A DNA stretch of 64,000 nucleotides from Acinetobacter rathckeae (GCF_015627125.1 NZ_VTDO01000001.1:372001-436000), one strand, 5' to 3'; counted from the stretch's first letter, positions 43,307 to 53,361 are shown. Program-made: numbers and translations. Notes: generated from the sequence alone by a model not told the origin.

Positions 43307-44347
43307 TTATTCTCCTGCAGAGGCTGCATGTTGCATATTTGCTTGAGAAGAACCTTGAGCACCATGATAGTTACTCATATATTTATTAATCACTTGCTTA
43401 AATAAATCTGGTTCAACTGAAGAATAGTATGTCACAGGATATGGTTTTGTAGGGTAAGGGCCCATACGCTCAGCTTCTTCGGCAATTTCTTTTTGTTTAG
43501 GTGTTCTTGCATCCATTAACATAGCTTCGATTTGGTGGTGAGAACGTTCACCATCGCGTAGCGATTGTAATGTTGCAAAATCTAAAGTGCCTTTTTGAAT
43601 AGCTGAAGTGTCGTTGTTATTACCTTTACCAGCTTGTACGTCACTAATCCATTTTTTAAAGTCAGCATCAGTTACACTGTGTGCTTTAAAATGCATTTGT
43701 GAGAAACCATAACCGTTATAGTTAGATGCAAAACCGCGGAAGATACCTACTTCATTTGCAAGAACGTGTAGGTGGGTCTGCATACCTGCCATTGCATAGA
43801 TTTGACCTGCTAACTGTGGAATGAAGAAAGACGTCATTGTAAAGTCAGAGGTAATATGGAAGTGTACTGGTGTTTGCTCAGGAATACGAAGTTCGTTCAC
43901 CGTAGCAATTTTTTGCTCTGGATAAACAAATACCCATTTAAACGGTTCTGCAATCACTTGAACATCTAATGGTTTTTTATCAGATTCTGCATCAAGTGGT
44001 TTGTATGGATCGTATTGGTGAGAACCCCACCATGCCATCCAAGCCAATATAGCGATAATAATAATAGGAACGCCCCATACAACGATTTCAATCGCAGTTG
44101 AGTGTGCCCATGTTGGTTTATAGTCTGCCTCTTTATTTGACGCGCGATATTTCCAACCAAACCAAAGAGCCATAATAATTGATGGAATAACCACCAATAG
44201 CATAAGGTAAATTGCAGTCATCATTAAGCCACTTTGGCCTGCTGCAACTGGACCTTTTGAGTTTAGAAGTACTAAATCACCACCACACCCACTGAGAAGT
44301 GCAGAAATCACAGATAAAGACAATACAGCTAATATTGTTTGTCTCAT
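43307..44347 (-). CDS. cyoA: Cytochrome bo3 ubiquinol oxidase subunit II
   Basis: This 346-aa lipoprotein from ATG (MRQTILAVLSL) has lipobox LSGC with Cys21, two spans and a periplasmic cupredoxin domain. The CuA cysteine pair is absent, as expected for a quinol oxidase. GAGG lies 7 nt before the chosen ATG; a longer frame upstream lacks support. It is the first gene of the operon. Confidence 0.97.
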   Translation of the reverse strand: MRQTILAVLSLSVISALLSGCGGDLVLLNSKGPVAAGQSGLMMTAIYLMLLVVIPSIIMALWFGWKYRASNKEADYKPTWAHSTAIEIVVWGVPIIIIAILAWMAWWGSHQYDPYKPLDAESDKKPLDVQVIAEPFKWVFVYPEQKIATVNELRIPEQTPVHFHITSDFTMTSFFIPQLAGQIYAMAGMQTHLHVLANEVGIFRGFASNYNGYGFSQMHFKAHSVTDADFKKWISDVQAGKGNNNDTSAIQKGTLDFATLQSLRDGERSHHQIEAMLMDARTPKQKEIAEEAERMGPYPTKPYPVTYYSSVEPDLFKQVINKYMSNYHGAQGSSQANMQHAASAGE

Positions 44348-44521
44348 TTTACAACCTCGGTGAAGAGAGCCCATGTATATGGATTATAACTATGGGATAG
44401 CGATTATAGTGACGGTAACTTTATCATTGAGTATTTAAAGTTTATTACACCGCTACTTTATAGGGCATTATGCCTCATATTAAGCAACTACGCTACATTT
44501 AGAGGCTTTTAAATTGGCAGT

Positions 44522-44552
44522 TTTAAATCCAACAGTTTCAGTTGGATTTAAA
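44522..44552. repeat. 12-bp inverted repeat between the RDD gene and cyoA
   Basis: Perfect arms TTTAAATCCAAC / GTTGGATTTAAA surround AGTTTCA. No T run follows on either strand, so it is a weak terminator at best, and could be an operator upstream of cyoA or end the RDD transcript. Confidence 0.5.
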
Positions 44553-44629
44553 TGAAAGGTGTGTATATATGTATATATAATAGTGACTTAATGTTTTTTT
44601 TGGTTTTTTTATAAGCCCTTTTTTTTGGG

Positions 44630-45349
44630 TTATTTTTTACTCTCTTTTATCACTTTTGTTTTAGATAAACGGTCGTGTAAGGTTTGTCTATTTTTACCAA
44701 ACCCGAAAGCATAGTCAATAATGCTCATTAATGGACTAGATACCATGTTGAATATAATAAAAAATACACTGCGAATAAGAAAGATACGAGTGAGTGGGAC
44801 TTTACTTTCATTGATTTGATCAACAATTTTGATCTTAGTCACAATCTTACCAATACTTTGGCCCCGTTTGTTGAGCAAAAAAGCTTGGATGATGAGCATA
44901 ACAAGAATATAAGCTAACATGGCAAACCATGCTTGGTTTGGCATAAGGTGTATGAATTCACTTAGAGTTGGCTGGTTAACGCTGTTCTTGAAAGCTTCTA
45001 ATTGTTTAACATGTTCTGTATTAAGAGAAAGGGAAAAAATAATAAGTGCAATAAACCAAAGGAGCATATCGATCATTTTAGCAAGTATACGAGACTGAAT
45101 GCTTGCAAGCTCAACTGGCGTTACTTTTTGTGGGTGGGCCTCATTTGGCTGAGGAGTGTTGTGTGTGTAGCCTTCAGGGTAGTATTGTAATTGCCCACGG
45201 GTGAGTTCACCTAAAGCTTTCCATTCAGTCATGCCCTGATGCCATGCTAAATCTGTGAGTAAAATTTGTTGATCTTGGAGCATTTGATTGATTTGCTCTA
45301 GGGAGTATGGCCCAGCTTGCTGACCATTTCGAGCCAAATAAATTTGCAT
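44630..45349 (-). CDS. GYF_2 / RDD-domain membrane protein
   Basis: This 239-aa protein has an N-terminal GYF_2-like domain (YLARNGQQAGPYSLEQINQML ... WHQGMTEWKALGEL), a linker, and an RDD membrane domain (SIQSRILAKMIDMLLWFIALI, SIGKIVTKIKIVD, INESKVPLTRIFLIRS). RDD proteins are predicted transporters or membrane scaffolds; the GYF_2 part binds peptides. It follows a ppsA terminator, so it is likely an independent unit. Confidence 0.85.
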   Translation of the reverse strand: MQIYLARNGQQAGPYSLEQINQMLQDQQILLTDLAWHQGMTEWKALGELTRGQLQYYPEGYTHNTPQPNEAHPQKVTPVELASIQSRILAKMIDMLLWFIALIIFSLSLNTEHVKQLEAFKNSVNQPTLSEFIHLMPNQAWFAMLAYILVMLIIQAFLLNKRGQSIGKIVTKIKIVDQINESKVPLTRIFLIRSVFFIIFNMVSSPLMSIIDYAFGFGKNRQTLHDRLSKTKVIKESKK

Positions 45350-45366
45350 AAAACTATAATCTCAGT

Positions 45367-45394
45367 AAAAAAGACCCTTGAAAGGGTCTTTTTT
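45367..45394 (-). terminator. ppsA terminator
   Basis: Stem AAAAAAGACCCTT / AAGGGTCTTTTTT lies 20 nt past the ppsA stop. Confidence 0.92.
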
Positions 45395-45413
45395 AACATG
45401 TTTTTAAGATAAC

Positions 45414-47792
45414 TTAAAGTGGTTTACTGTCTTGCTTTGCTAAGAAGAACCAAGTGTCTAATACTGAGTCTGGATTGAGTGATACAGATTCAATACCTTG
45501 TTCCATGAGCCAATAAGCAAGGTCAGGGTGGTCTGAAGGTCCTTGACCACAGATACCTACATATTTACCTGCTTTTTTACATGCTTGAATGGCCATAGAA
45601 AGCAATACTTTAACGGCTGCATCACGCTCATCAAAGAGTTGAGATACAATCCCTGAATCACGGTCTAGACCTAAAGTCAGCTGTGTTAAGTCATTTGAAC
45701 CGATTGAGAAGCCATCAAAGTGTTCTAGGAATTGATCTGCAAGTAAAGCATTTGTTGGCAATTCACACATCATAATGACTTTAAGGCCATTTTTACCACG
45801 GCGTAACCCATTTTCAGCCAATAGCTCGATCACTCGTTTTGCTTCATTGACTGTACGGACAAATGGAATCATGATTTGTACGTTGGTTAAACCCATTTCG
45901 TCACGTACTTTCTTGAGCGCACGACATTCGAGCTCAAAGCAATCACGGAAATTTTCAGAGACGTAACGGCTTGCACCACGGAAACCAAGCATTGGGTTTT
46001 CTTCTTCAGGCTCATAGAGCTTACCACCAATAAGGTTGGCATACTCATTTGATTTGAAGTCAGACATACGCACAATAACTGGTTTATCATGAAAAGCTGA
46101 TGCTAATGTTGCAATCCCTTCAACCAGTTTTTCTACATAAAAGTCTACTGCTGAGTCATAACCTGCAATACGTGTAGAGATGGTTGATTTGAGCTCTCTT
46201 GGTAAGCTTTCTAGGTTAAGCAGAGCTTTTGGATGCACACCAATCATACGGTTAATGATGAACTCTAAACGAGCTAGACCAATACCTGCATTTGGAATTT
46301 GAGCAAAGTCAAAGGCACGATCTGGGTTACCCACATTCATCATGACTTTAAATGGTAATGGTGGCATTGAGTCGATGGTATTACGTTGAATTTCGAAGTT
46401 TAGTTGGCCTTCATAAATAAAGCCAGTGTCGCCTTCAGCACATGAAACGGTTACGTCTTGGTCTTCGCTAAGAAGTTCTGTTGCATTGCCACAACCGACA
46501 ATTGCAGGTACACCAAGCTCACGAGCAATAATTGCTGCGTGACAAGTACGACCACCACGGTTGGTAATAATGGCAGAAGCACGTTTCATGACAGGTTCCC
46601 AGTCTGGGTCAGTCATATCTGAAACGAGTACGTCGCCATTTTGTACTTTATCCATTTCATCAATAGAAGTAACAATACGGACCTTACCTGAACCAATACG
46701 TTGACCAATTGAGCGACCTTCAGCAAGTACCGTACCTTTTTCTTTGAGTAGGTAGCGTTCCATCGTGCTGACGTTTTGACGGCTTTTTACTGTTTCAGGG
46801 CGTGCTTGAACAATATATAAACGGCCATCATCGCCATCTTTTGCCCACTCGATGTCCATTGGCGCACCGTAGTGTTGTTCAATAATCATGGCTTGCTTAG
46901 CGAGCTCATGTAATTCGGCATCTGTAAGAGAGAATCGTTGACGTTCAGTTTTTTCAACTTCAACAATAGATACAGATTTACCTGCAGATGCTTCGTCGCT
47001 ATACACCATTTTTTGGTGTTTTGAACCTAAGTTACGACGAACAACGGCATGTTTTTCTGCTTTAAGTAGTGGTTTAGAAAGGTAAAACTCGTCAGGGTTA
47101 ACTGCACCTTGTACCACCATTTCACCGAGGCCGTAAGATGATGTGATAAATACCACATCACGGAAGCCTGATTCTGTGTCTAGGGTAAACATGACGCCTG
47201 CCGCACCTGTTTCAGAGCGAACCATGCGTTGAATACCCGCAGATAATGCCACAAGTTTGTGGTCAAAGCCCTGATGAACGCGGTATGAAATAGCACGGTC
47301 ATTGAATAGTGATGCAAACACTTCTTTAATGGCAATGAGGACGTTGTCTATGCCACGAATATTTAGGAAAGTTTCTTGCTGTCCTGCAAAAGAGGCATCT
47401 GGTAAGTCTTCTGCAGTTGCAGATGAACGTACAGCGACTGCAATATCTGCATTACCGCTTGCAAGTGTATTAAATGCATCTCGCACACTTTTTTCAAGTG
47501 CCGGTGTAAGCGGCGTTTCAATGATCCATTGGCGGATTTGTGCACCAGTTTTAGTCAGTGCTTGAATATCGTCAACGTCTAGTGTGTCTAGAGCTGCTTG
47601 AATTTTTGAGTTAAGACCACTTTGCTCAAGAAATTCACGATATGCTGCTGCCGTAGTTGCAAAGCCACCCGGTACAGATACACCTGCAGTAGAAAGATGA
47701 CTGATCATTTCCCCCAAAGATGAGTTCTTCCCACCTACGAGTTCAACATCATGCTTTCCTAGTTTTTCTAGACCAATTACGTGCGATTCCAA
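45414..47792 (-). CDS. ppsA: Phosphoenolpyruvate synthase
   Basis: PpsA converts pyruvate and ATP to PEP, AMP and phosphate for gluconeogenesis. The 792-aa protein has an N-terminal ATP-grasp domain ([38 protein letters not shown]), a phosphohistidine domain with His418 in [18 protein letters not shown], and a C-terminal PEP/pyruvate barrel with [18 protein letters not shown] and Cys in GICGQGPSD. It is divergent from its regulator ppsR across a 157-bp gap, the standard pairing. Confidence 0.98.
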   Translation of the reverse strand: MESHVIGLEKLGKHDVELVGGKNSSLGEMISHLSTAGVSVPGGFATTAAAYREFLEQSGLNSKIQAALDTLDVDDIQALTKTGAQIRQWIIETPLTPALEKSVRDAFNTLASGNADIAVAVRSSATAEDLPDASFAGQQETFLNIRGIDNVLIAIKEVFASLFNDRAISYRVHQGFDHKLVALSAGIQRMVRSETGAAGVMFTLDTESGFRDVVFITSSYGLGEMVVQGAVNPDEFYLSKPLLKAEKHAVVRRNLGSKHQKMVYSDEASAGKSVSIVEVEKTERQRFSLTDAELHELAKQAMIIEQHYGAPMDIEWAKDGDDGRLYIVQARPETVKSRQNVSTMERYLLKEKGTVLAEGRSIGQRIGSGKVRIVTSIDEMDKVQNGDVLVSDMTDPDWEPVMKRASAIITNRGGRTCHAAIIARELGVPAIVGCGNATELLSEDQDVTVSCAEGDTGFIYEGQLNFEIQRNTIDSMPPLPFKVMMNVGNPDRAFDFAQIPNAGIGLARLEFIINRMIGVHPKALLNLESLPRELKSTISTRIAGYDSAVDFYVEKLVEGIATLASAFHDKPVIVRMSDFKSNEYANLIGGKLYEPEEENPMLGFRGASRYVSENFRDCFELECRALKKVRDEMGLTNVQIMIPFVRTVNEAKRVIELLAENGLRRGKNGLKVIMMCELPTNALLADQFLEHFDGFSIGSNDLTQLTLGLDRDSGIVSQLFDERDAAVKVLLSMAIQACKKAGKYVGICGQGPSDHPDLAYWLMEQGIESVSLNPDSVLDTWFFLAKQDSKPL

Positions 47793-47949
47793 AGTAGCTT
47801 CTCCACTTTTTCAGTATGTTATTTGTTCGCTAGTATCTTAATGGAGTAAAGTTTTTTGGCTTTTTAACTTCAAGCCATACATACTTATCTCCGATGGGGC
47901 TTACTATAAAGAATATAGCCGACTATGACAAATATTTGAGGAGTTTTTC

Positions 47950-48786
47950 ATGCCCGAAAATCAACAAATTGAACGAAGTGTGTTTTTTATTTCTGATGGG
48001 ACGGCAATTACTGCTGAAACTTTAGGCCATTCGTTATTGGCGCAGTTTCCAAATGTAAAATTCAATGTACATATTATTCCATATATTTCTTCTGAAGAAG
48101 ACGCTTTAAAAGTGGTACAGGAAATCAATGCATGTCAGCAGGTGGAGGGGGAGTTACCGCTGGTATTTGATACGTTGGTGAATCCACATGTGCGAGAAAT
48201 TATTAATACAGCCAATGCAGTGAATTTAGATGTTTTTGAAGGCATGATTAGTAAGCTTGAGCAAGAGCTGAAAACATCACCAACCAGTTTGGTTGGGCAA
48301 ACACATGCGGTGATTGACTCAGAATATTATAAAGCACGTATTGATGCTGTACATTTTGCTTTAGATAATGATGATGGGGCGCGAACTCGACATTATGATA
48401 AAGCAGATATTATTTTAATTGGTGTTTCTCGCTCAGGAAAAACCCCAACCGCAATTTATTTGTCATTACAGTTTGGTATTCGAGTGGCAAATTATCCACT
48501 TACAGAAGAAGACCTTGATGACAACCGTTTGCCGAAGGTTTTGCGTGAGCATAAGGCCAAACTGTTTGGTTTAATGATAGATGCAGATCGTTTAGTAGCG
48601 ATTCGTACCGAGCGTAAAGCGGGTAGTCGTTATGCCAGTTATAGCCAATGTCAAATGGAACTGAGAGCGATAGAGGGAATTTATATTTCTGAAGGCATTC
48701 CATTTTTAAATGTGTCTGAAATGTCAATTGAGGAAATCTCGACCCGTGTTTTACAAATTACGGGCTTAAAACGCCGTATTAGTTAA
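47950..48786 (+). CDS. ppsR: PEP synthase regulatory protein (kinase/pyrophosphorylase)
   Basis: PpsR switches PEP synthase off and on by ADP-dependent phosphorylation and Pi-dependent dephosphorylation. The 278-aa DUF299 protein has VFFISDGTAITAETLGHSLL, the P-loop IILIGVSRSGKTPTAIYL (about residues 154-171) and the C-terminal ERKAGSRYASYSQC. It is divergently paired with ppsA. Confidence 0.97.
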   Translation: MPENQQIERSVFFISDGTAITAETLGHSLLAQFPNVKFNVHIIPYISSEEDALKVVQEINACQQVEGELPLVFDTLVNPHVREIINTANAVNLDVFEGMISKLEQELKTSPTSLVGQTHAVIDSEYYKARIDAVHFALDNDDGARTRHYDKADIILIGVSRSGKTPTAIYLSLQFGIRVANYPLTEEDLDDNRLPKVLREHKAKLFGLMIDADRLVAIRTERKAGSRYASYSQCQMELRAIEGIYISEGIPFLNVSEMSIEEISTRVLQITGLKRRIS

Positions 48787-48910
48787 GCCTATTTTTAAAA
48801 ATTTTAAATCTCATATTTGGCCTTATTTACGTGTTTTTAGTTCATGTAATTTATATAGATTATGAGTTTGAATGAATAGTTTATTAGCTCAGCATGAGTG
48901 TCATGATATT

Positions 48911-48944
48911 GGCGTTTAAGGAGTGCCTTAAACGCCTTATTTTT
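48911..48944 (+). terminator. ppsR terminator
   Basis: Stem GGCGTTTAAGG / CCTTAAACGCC with an AGTG loop, then TTATTTTT. It also sits just beyond the convergent folE2 stop. Confidence 0.88.
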
Positions 48945-49812
48945 AGGTAAGAGTTTGGTCTAGGTAAGCAACAGCATTGTGTGAATGTAGGCTTTCATAG
49001 TGCGTCACTTTCGTGTGCCAAAGAGAGTACTTATTTTTTAATACATGGCCAATGCGTCGGGCAGCATCTTCAACAAACATTAGGTTTTGTCCATTACGCT
49101 GTGCAAAAGCTTGTTCATCTGCACGCTTAACTGCAGTTTGAGTGGCTGTTTGTAATGTGTTTTCAATAGTTTGAATCAGCTGGTATACATCAATGTCTAC
49201 TTTACTTGTAATACTAACTTGAGCGGTGCTTCGCTGACTATGTGGTGTTGCGAGGCTAGCATGTTGTGTAATCCAGTCAGCAATTTCTGATTTATTTATC
49301 TGATCAGCGTTTGTAAAGTCATGAATGAGTTGATCTTTAATGATTTGGCGAGATAATGCTGCTGAGCATGGGCAAGTGGATGAGTACTCTATGTCAACGG
49401 TGTAACAAAGTATTAATTCCTCAGCGTTTAACTGTGCTTGTATGGTAATAGGGTAATATTTCCAGCCACTAATTTGAGGTGTTTTAAGTGCATATTGCTG
49501 TATTGGTAATTTGAAATGGAGTGTTAAACGGGCTTGATTGGTATTGTCTGCTTGGTGTGTGGCAATGATTTGACGAAGTTGGGTTTCGATTGTGTTGGCA
49601 TTAATGTCTGTGAGCTTTTGCAACTGTAAAAATACTCTAGACATGTGAATGCCTTTAGTGTTTTCTTTGGGTACATTGATGTGAATATCTGCAGTGCTCA
49701 AAATGGTTTTGTTGTTGAGTTGCAGTGGTAAGGCAATGTTCTCCATACCAACCCAATTGATTGGGCTAAAATACTGTGGCAATTGTTGTGTTGATACATC
49801 TGGGAGTTGCAT
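48943..49812 (-). CDS. folE2: GTP cyclohydrolase FolE2 (type IB)
   Basis: FolE2 makes dihydroneopterin triphosphate from GTP, the first step of folate synthesis. Unlike FolE it does not require zinc and is used under zinc shortage. The 289-aa protein has the conserved VDIEYSSTCPCSAALSRQ with catalytic Cys, HSQRSTAQVSI and the C-terminal LMFVEDAARRIG plus ESLHSHNA. A 17-bp Zur-type palindrome lies 23 nt upstream of the ATG, indicating expression when zinc is scarce. An M15 peptidase gene with a similar site is the next gene upstream on the same strand. Confidence 0.95.
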   Translation of the reverse strand: MQLPDVSTQQLPQYFSPINWVGMENIALPLQLNNKTILSTADIHINVPKENTKGIHMSRVFLQLQKLTDINANTIETQLRQIIATHQADNTNQARLTLHFKLPIQQYALKTPQISGWKYYPITIQAQLNAEELILCYTVDIEYSSTCPCSAALSRQIIKDQLIHDFTNADQINKSEIADWITQHASLATPHSQRSTAQVSITSKVDIDVYQLIQTIENTLQTATQTAVKRADEQAFAQRNGQNLMFVEDAARRIGHVLKNKYSLWHTKVTHYESLHSHNAVAYLDQTLT

Positions 49813-49835
49813 GAGGTTAGAATCTAAAATAAGTT

Positions 49836-49852
49836 ATGTTATAATATAACAT
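49836..49852 (-). promoter_or_regulatory. Zur box of folE2
   Basis: ATGTTATAATATAACAT is a perfect 17-bp palindrome equal to the core of the gammaproteobacterial Zur consensus (GAAATGTTATANTATAACATTTC). It lies 23 nt upstream of the folE2 ATG and contains a TATAAT, so bound repressor would block the promoter. Confidence 0.85.
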
Positions 49853-49971
49853 TAAATATGCTAAGAAGTGAATTAAAGCTAAATTTCACTCAATTTGGTA
49901 AGGTTTAGTGATTTTTCTATAAGTATTTTTAGATTAAAAACATCAAAATATAAGAGAGTTGAATATCTTTA

Positions 49972-50006
49972 ATTGCGAAAGCTCATGGGTGTTGTTCTTT
50001 CGCAAT
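49972..50006. repeat. Inverted repeat between the M15 peptidase gene and folE2
   Basis: Perfect 10-bp arms ATTGCGAAAG / CTTTCGCAAT with a 15-nt spacer lie 35 nt past the peptidase stop. No T run follows, so it is a weak terminator or a protein site. Confidence 0.45.
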
Positions 50007-50040
50007 GCTTTAGCAGTCATATTATTTGAGGTTAAGAGTG

Positions 50041-50793
50041 TTAGGGAATAATTTCACCACACAGTGAAGTACGCCAGCTGTGATTATAGCCCCATGTTCT
50101 AAAGCCTAAAGTATCTATGTGAATTTGCCCTGATTCATAAATGCCAATGCCCATGTTGTAATACTTTCCTTGAGTTTGCCAAAAACGACATAGTGCAATT
50201 TTAGTTTGTTGAATTTGATAGCTATCTTCAGGGGTTGGATTTTCAGGGCCAATTCTAAAATCGATGGCCGCATTTTTAACATGGCTTGAGCTTTTTGCAC
50301 CACCCGCACAGCTGTTTAAATTAGGCGATCTGTAACTTGAGGTGACTTCAATATTATTTGCAGAAATAATGCCTTGATCTTTGAGTGTTTTGAATAATTT
50401 TAATGTGGGTACAGCGTACTCCCATACTTCCATAGGCGGAACGTTGTATTCACTTGCATTGCAGTTTTGCCATTCTCTTGCTGAACGTAGCATTTGATAG
50501 TCAGGTACAATAAAGTCGGCCTGTCTTTGCTTTAAATAGGCTTTGTATTGGCTCAGTTGTTGTTGATTTTGTGTTTGAAATAACCAGTTAGTATAGGTAA
50601 CAGGTTGTAGCGTTGTAATTATTTTTAAGGTGGGCGGTGGTGTCGGTATTTGTTGTGTAGGTGCAGGTGTTAAAGTATTGACTACTGTTGGAATGATGAC
50701 TTTTTGTGTAGTCACTTGTGGCTGAGATACACATGCACTCAATGAGCCAATGCAGATTAAACTTATGATGGTATATGTATATGTTTTTTGCAT
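50041..50793 (-). CDS. M15-family peptidoglycan peptidase lipoprotein, candidate ZrlA
   Basis: This 250-aa lipoprotein (lipobox LSAC, Cys21) has a Thr/Pro-rich linker of about 45 residues and a C-terminal M15 metallopeptidase domain. Zinc-binding signs are TSSYRSPNLNSCAGGAKSS, SSHVKNAAIDFRI (His and Asp ligands) and QIHIDTLGFRTWG (third ligand). Such enzymes cut D-Ala-containing peptide crosslinks in murein. In A. baumannii the Zur-regulated lipoprotein ZrlA is reported to be a peptidase of this kind that maintains envelope integrity during zinc limitation. Here a Zur-type palindrome lies 28 nt upstream and folE2 follows. Identity with ZrlA is likely but unproven. Confidence 0.85.
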   Translation of the reverse strand: MQKTYTYTIISLICIGSLSACVSQPQVTTQKVIIPTVVNTLTPAPTQQIPTPPPTLKIITTLQPVTYTNWLFQTQNQQQLSQYKAYLKQRQADFIVPDYQMLRSAREWQNCNASEYNVPPMEVWEYAVPTLKLFKTLKDQGIISANNIEVTSSYRSPNLNSCAGGAKSSSHVKNAAIDFRIGPENPTPEDSYQIQQTKIALCRFWQTQGKYYNMGIGIYESGQIHIDTLGFRTWGYNHSWRTSLCGEIIP

Positions 50794-50820
50794 AGTTATT
50801 CAGTAAAATTACCCTTTCAT

Positions 50821-50837
50821 TTGTTATACTATAACGC
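50821..50837 (-). promoter_or_regulatory. Zur box of the M15 peptidase gene
   Basis: The core GTTATACTATAAC (50823-50835) is a perfect 13-bp palindrome matching the centre of the Zur consensus; the outer pairs deviate. It lies 28 nt upstream of the ATG. The rest of the gap to ahpF shows no gene. Confidence 0.7.
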
Positions 50838-51135
50838 AAAGTGAAATGTCGTATATTTATGTATTAAGTTTGAGTGACTTGCTGACTAAGTTGTGATAAC
50901 TCCAAACGTAATCTATGGTTTTAGCCTTAAAACAATTATTTGACTATCTAGACAAATATGATCTGTAGTCGTTTTACTTAAGATGGCTCTTGGGTTGAGT
51001 GATTCCTGTTATAGTGATCAGAGGTCTATACAATTTATTATTTCATAATACTGATTTTTTAGCATTTATTTGTAGATAAAGTAAGTCTTTTATGGTTATT
51101 TGAAAAACCGATTATATCTATAAAAATATACTGTT

Positions 51136-51163
51136 TTGACTATATGTTAAATTTGGGTAGTAT
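51136..51163 (+). promoter_or_regulatory. Putative ahpF promoter
   Basis: TTGACT and TAGTAT are separated by 16 bp, 40 nt upstream of the ahpF ATG. An OxyR site was looked for and not found with the standard four-ATAG/CTAT spacing. Confidence 0.4.
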
Positions 51164-51202
51164 GTTTTCAAGCACAGAAAAACTCCCTTGGAGACGCAAA
51201 TA

Positions 51203-52768
51203 ATGTTAGACCAAAATATTAAAGCACAGTTAAAAGGCTATTTAGAACGTCTAGAAAGCCCAATTGAATTGGTTGCTTCTTTAGATGAATCAGATAAAGC
51301 AATTAAAATTAAAGAATTAGTCACAGAAGTAGCAGCACTATCTGATAAAGTGACAGCACGTTTAGATGGTCAAAATACACGCCGTCCAAGTTTTGGTATT
51401 GCAAAAGCAGGCGAAGAGCCTCGAGTTTATTTTGCTGGCTTGCCTATGGGCCATGAGTTTACATCGTTAATTTTGGCATTACTACAAGTCTCTGGTTATC
51501 CACCAAAAGTATCTGATGAAGTACTGGCTCAAATTAAAGCTTTAAGTCTTAAAGCAAACTTTGACGTGTTTGTATCACTGACATGTCATAACTGCCCAGA
51601 CGTTGTACAAGCGTTAAACTTAATTGCTGTGAATAATCCAAATACGACAGCAACTATGATTGATGGTTCATTCTTCCAAGACGAAGTTGAGCAACGTAAA
51701 ATTATGGCTGTACCGATGGTGTTTCAAGACAATGAACACATTGGCCAAGGTCGTATGACGCTAGAAGAAATTATTGCGAAATTAGATACCAATTCTGCGG
51801 AAAAAGAAGCAGAAAAATTAAATGCAAAAGAAGCATTTGATGTTTTAGTTGTAGGTGGTGGTCCTGCAGGTGGTACGGCAGCCATTTATGCGGCACGTAA
51901 AGGCATTAAAACAGGGATTGTTGCAGAGCGTTTTGGTGGTCAAGTCATGGACACCATGGACATTGAAAACTTCACCACAGTACAACGTACCGTTGGGCCT
52001 AAATTTACCAGTGATATGGAAGCACATGTACGAGAGTACAATGTAGATATTATGAATCTACAACGTGTAAAAACGCTTACTGGTGCTGATAAAACTGCAA
52101 ATGGTCTAGTGTCACTTGAATTAGAAAATGGTGCTGTACTTGAGTCTAAAACAGTGATTCTTTCTACAGGGGCACGCTGGAGAGAGCTAAACGTACCTGG
52201 TGAAGTAGAATACCGTACTCGTGGTGTAGCGTATTGCCCACACTGTGATGGCCCATTATTTAAAGGCAAACATGTTGCTGTGATTGGTGGTGGTAACTCA
52301 GGTGTTGAAGCAGCCATTGATCTTGCAGGTATTGTAGAGCACGTGACATTAATTGAGTTTAGTGACAAGCTTCTTGCAGACCAAGTGTTACAAGATAAAC
52401 TGCACAGCTTACCAAATAGTACGGTGATTAAAAGTGCGCTCACTACAGAAGTGATTGGTGATGGTAGTCAAGTAACAGGTCTTAAATACAAAGACCGTAC
52501 GACTGATGAAGAACATGTGGTGAACTTGGCGGGTATTTTTGTACAAATTGGTTTGTTGCCAAACACAGACTTCTTAAAAGCAAGTGATGTTGAGTTGTCA
52601 CCTCGTGGTGAAGTTGTGATTGATAGCCGTAATGAAACCAATGTAAAAGGTGTTTTTGCTGCAGGTGACTGTACAACGGTACCGTACAAGCAAATTATTA
52701 TTGCAACAGGCGAGGGTGCAAAAGCATCGCTGTCAGCATTTGATTATATTATTCGCTCAGGCCAATAA
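51203..52768 (+). CDS. ahpF: Alkyl hydroperoxide reductase subunit F
   Basis: AhpF is the NADH-dependent flavoprotein that reduces the peroxiredoxin AhpC. From ATG ([19 protein letters not shown]) it is 521 aa, the E. coli length. The N-terminal tandem thioredoxin-like domain carries the Cys128-Cys131 pair (LTCHNCPD). The C-terminal domain is thioredoxin-reductase-like, with [19 protein letters not shown] and active-site YCPHCDGP (Cys345/Cys348). GGAG lies 9 nt before the ATG. ahpC is not adjacent. Confidence 0.96.
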   Translation: MLDQNIKAQLKGYLERLESPIELVASLDESDKAIKIKELVTEVAALSDKVTARLDGQNTRRPSFGIAKAGEEPRVYFAGLPMGHEFTSLILALLQVSGYPPKVSDEVLAQIKALSLKANFDVFVSLTCHNCPDVVQALNLIAVNNPNTTATMIDGSFFQDEVEQRKIMAVPMVFQDNEHIGQGRMTLEEIIAKLDTNSAEKEAEKLNAKEAFDVLVVGGGPAGGTAAIYAARKGIKTGIVAERFGGQVMDTMDIENFTTVQRTVGPKFTSDMEAHVREYNVDIMNLQRVKTLTGADKTANGLVSLELENGAVLESKTVILSTGARWRELNVPGEVEYRTRGVAYCPHCDGPLFKGKHVAVIGGGNSGVEAAIDLAGIVEHVTLIEFSDKLLADQVLQDKLHSLPNSTVIKSALTTEVIGDGSQVTGLKYKDRTTDEEHVVNLAGIFVQIGLLPNTDFLKASDVELSPRGEVVIDSRNETNVKGVFAAGDCTTVPYKQIIIATGEGAKASLSAFDYIIRSGQ

Positions 52769-52778
52769 GTGCGTATTT

Positions 52779-52810
52779 AAAAAAGCCAAAGCTTCGTCTT
52801 TGGCTTTTTT
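52779..52810 (+). terminator. ahpF terminator
   Basis: Stem AAAAAAGCCAAAG / CTTTGGCTTTTTT with a CTTCGT loop lies 10 nt past the stop. Confidence 0.93.
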
Positions 52811-52896
52811 ATTTTTACTATTTTGAAAGGCTTGTTAGCTGATTTTTTATTGGGCATTTTGACGTTATTGATGCCGAATAATTAAAATAAATTTAG

Positions 52897-53311
52897 ATAA
52901 CCCGAATCATGGATAAGGTTGGTGGTTGAAAAAGTAAAGGAACAGCTTTATCAAATGGACATGTTGCAGATATTAAAATGGTGGAAGATTTAGTCAATGG
53001 TTTTAAAGCGCCAGTTTATGCAGATCATGGTTATATTAGCCACGATTTCAAAGAGAAACTAAAGTTACAAGGCGTTGATTTGGTGACTTACCATCGCAAA
53101 AATATGCAGGTTATTCAGTTATCTAAGATAGATCGGCATCATTTAAAACAAAGAAATAAGATCGAACATTATTTAGTTACAAGTAAAGTGAGAAGTATTC
53201 AAGGGTATTTATCTGGAATTTATGCCTATTTATGTGCGTATCATATTTGTCATGTGAATAAGCCGACCATTCAGATGGTGTATGCTTCGGCTTACACAGG
53301 ATTCGGGTTAT
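52897..53311 (+). mobile_element. Internally deleted IS982-type element
   Basis: ATAACCCGAATC at the left matches GATTCGGGTTAT at the right as a perfect 12-bp inverted repeat, partly continuing inward. Between them is the C-terminal third of an IS982-type transposase frame. The span is about 415 bp against about 1 kb for a complete element, so the front part is deleted. No clear target duplication is seen. The right end forms the 3' end of the neighbouring lyase gene. Confidence 0.75.
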
Positions 53312-53361
53312 ATATAATATCTATTGCATCGACTGAAAAACCTGGGCTTAAAAAATTTTGA
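52930..53361 (+). pseudogene. Transposase fragment, IS982 family, C-terminal part
   Basis: The open frame starts after a stop with KSKGTALSNGHVADIK, then APVYADHGYISHDFKEKL, LVTYHRKNMQ and the IS982-type ending LKQRNKIEHYL ... SIQGYLSGIYAYLCAYH. The N-terminal two thirds, including upstream catalytic residues, are missing. The frame runs through the element's right end into the lyase antisense, so the last 20-odd residues are not transposase. Confidence 0.8.

Noticed and set aside
44600..44629. Terminator after the RDD gene (GCCC-T8-GGGT)
   Set aside because: Only three G-C pairs align before a mismatch; too weak to call.
50840..51135. OxyR-binding site upstream of ahpF
   Set aside because: ATAG/CTAT pairs occur but their spacing (11 nt) does not fit the 7-nt spacing of the OxyR consensus.
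51940..52443. 167-codon frame antisense to ahpF
   Set aside because: Lies wholly within a well-supported gene; no domain or ribosome-binding site.
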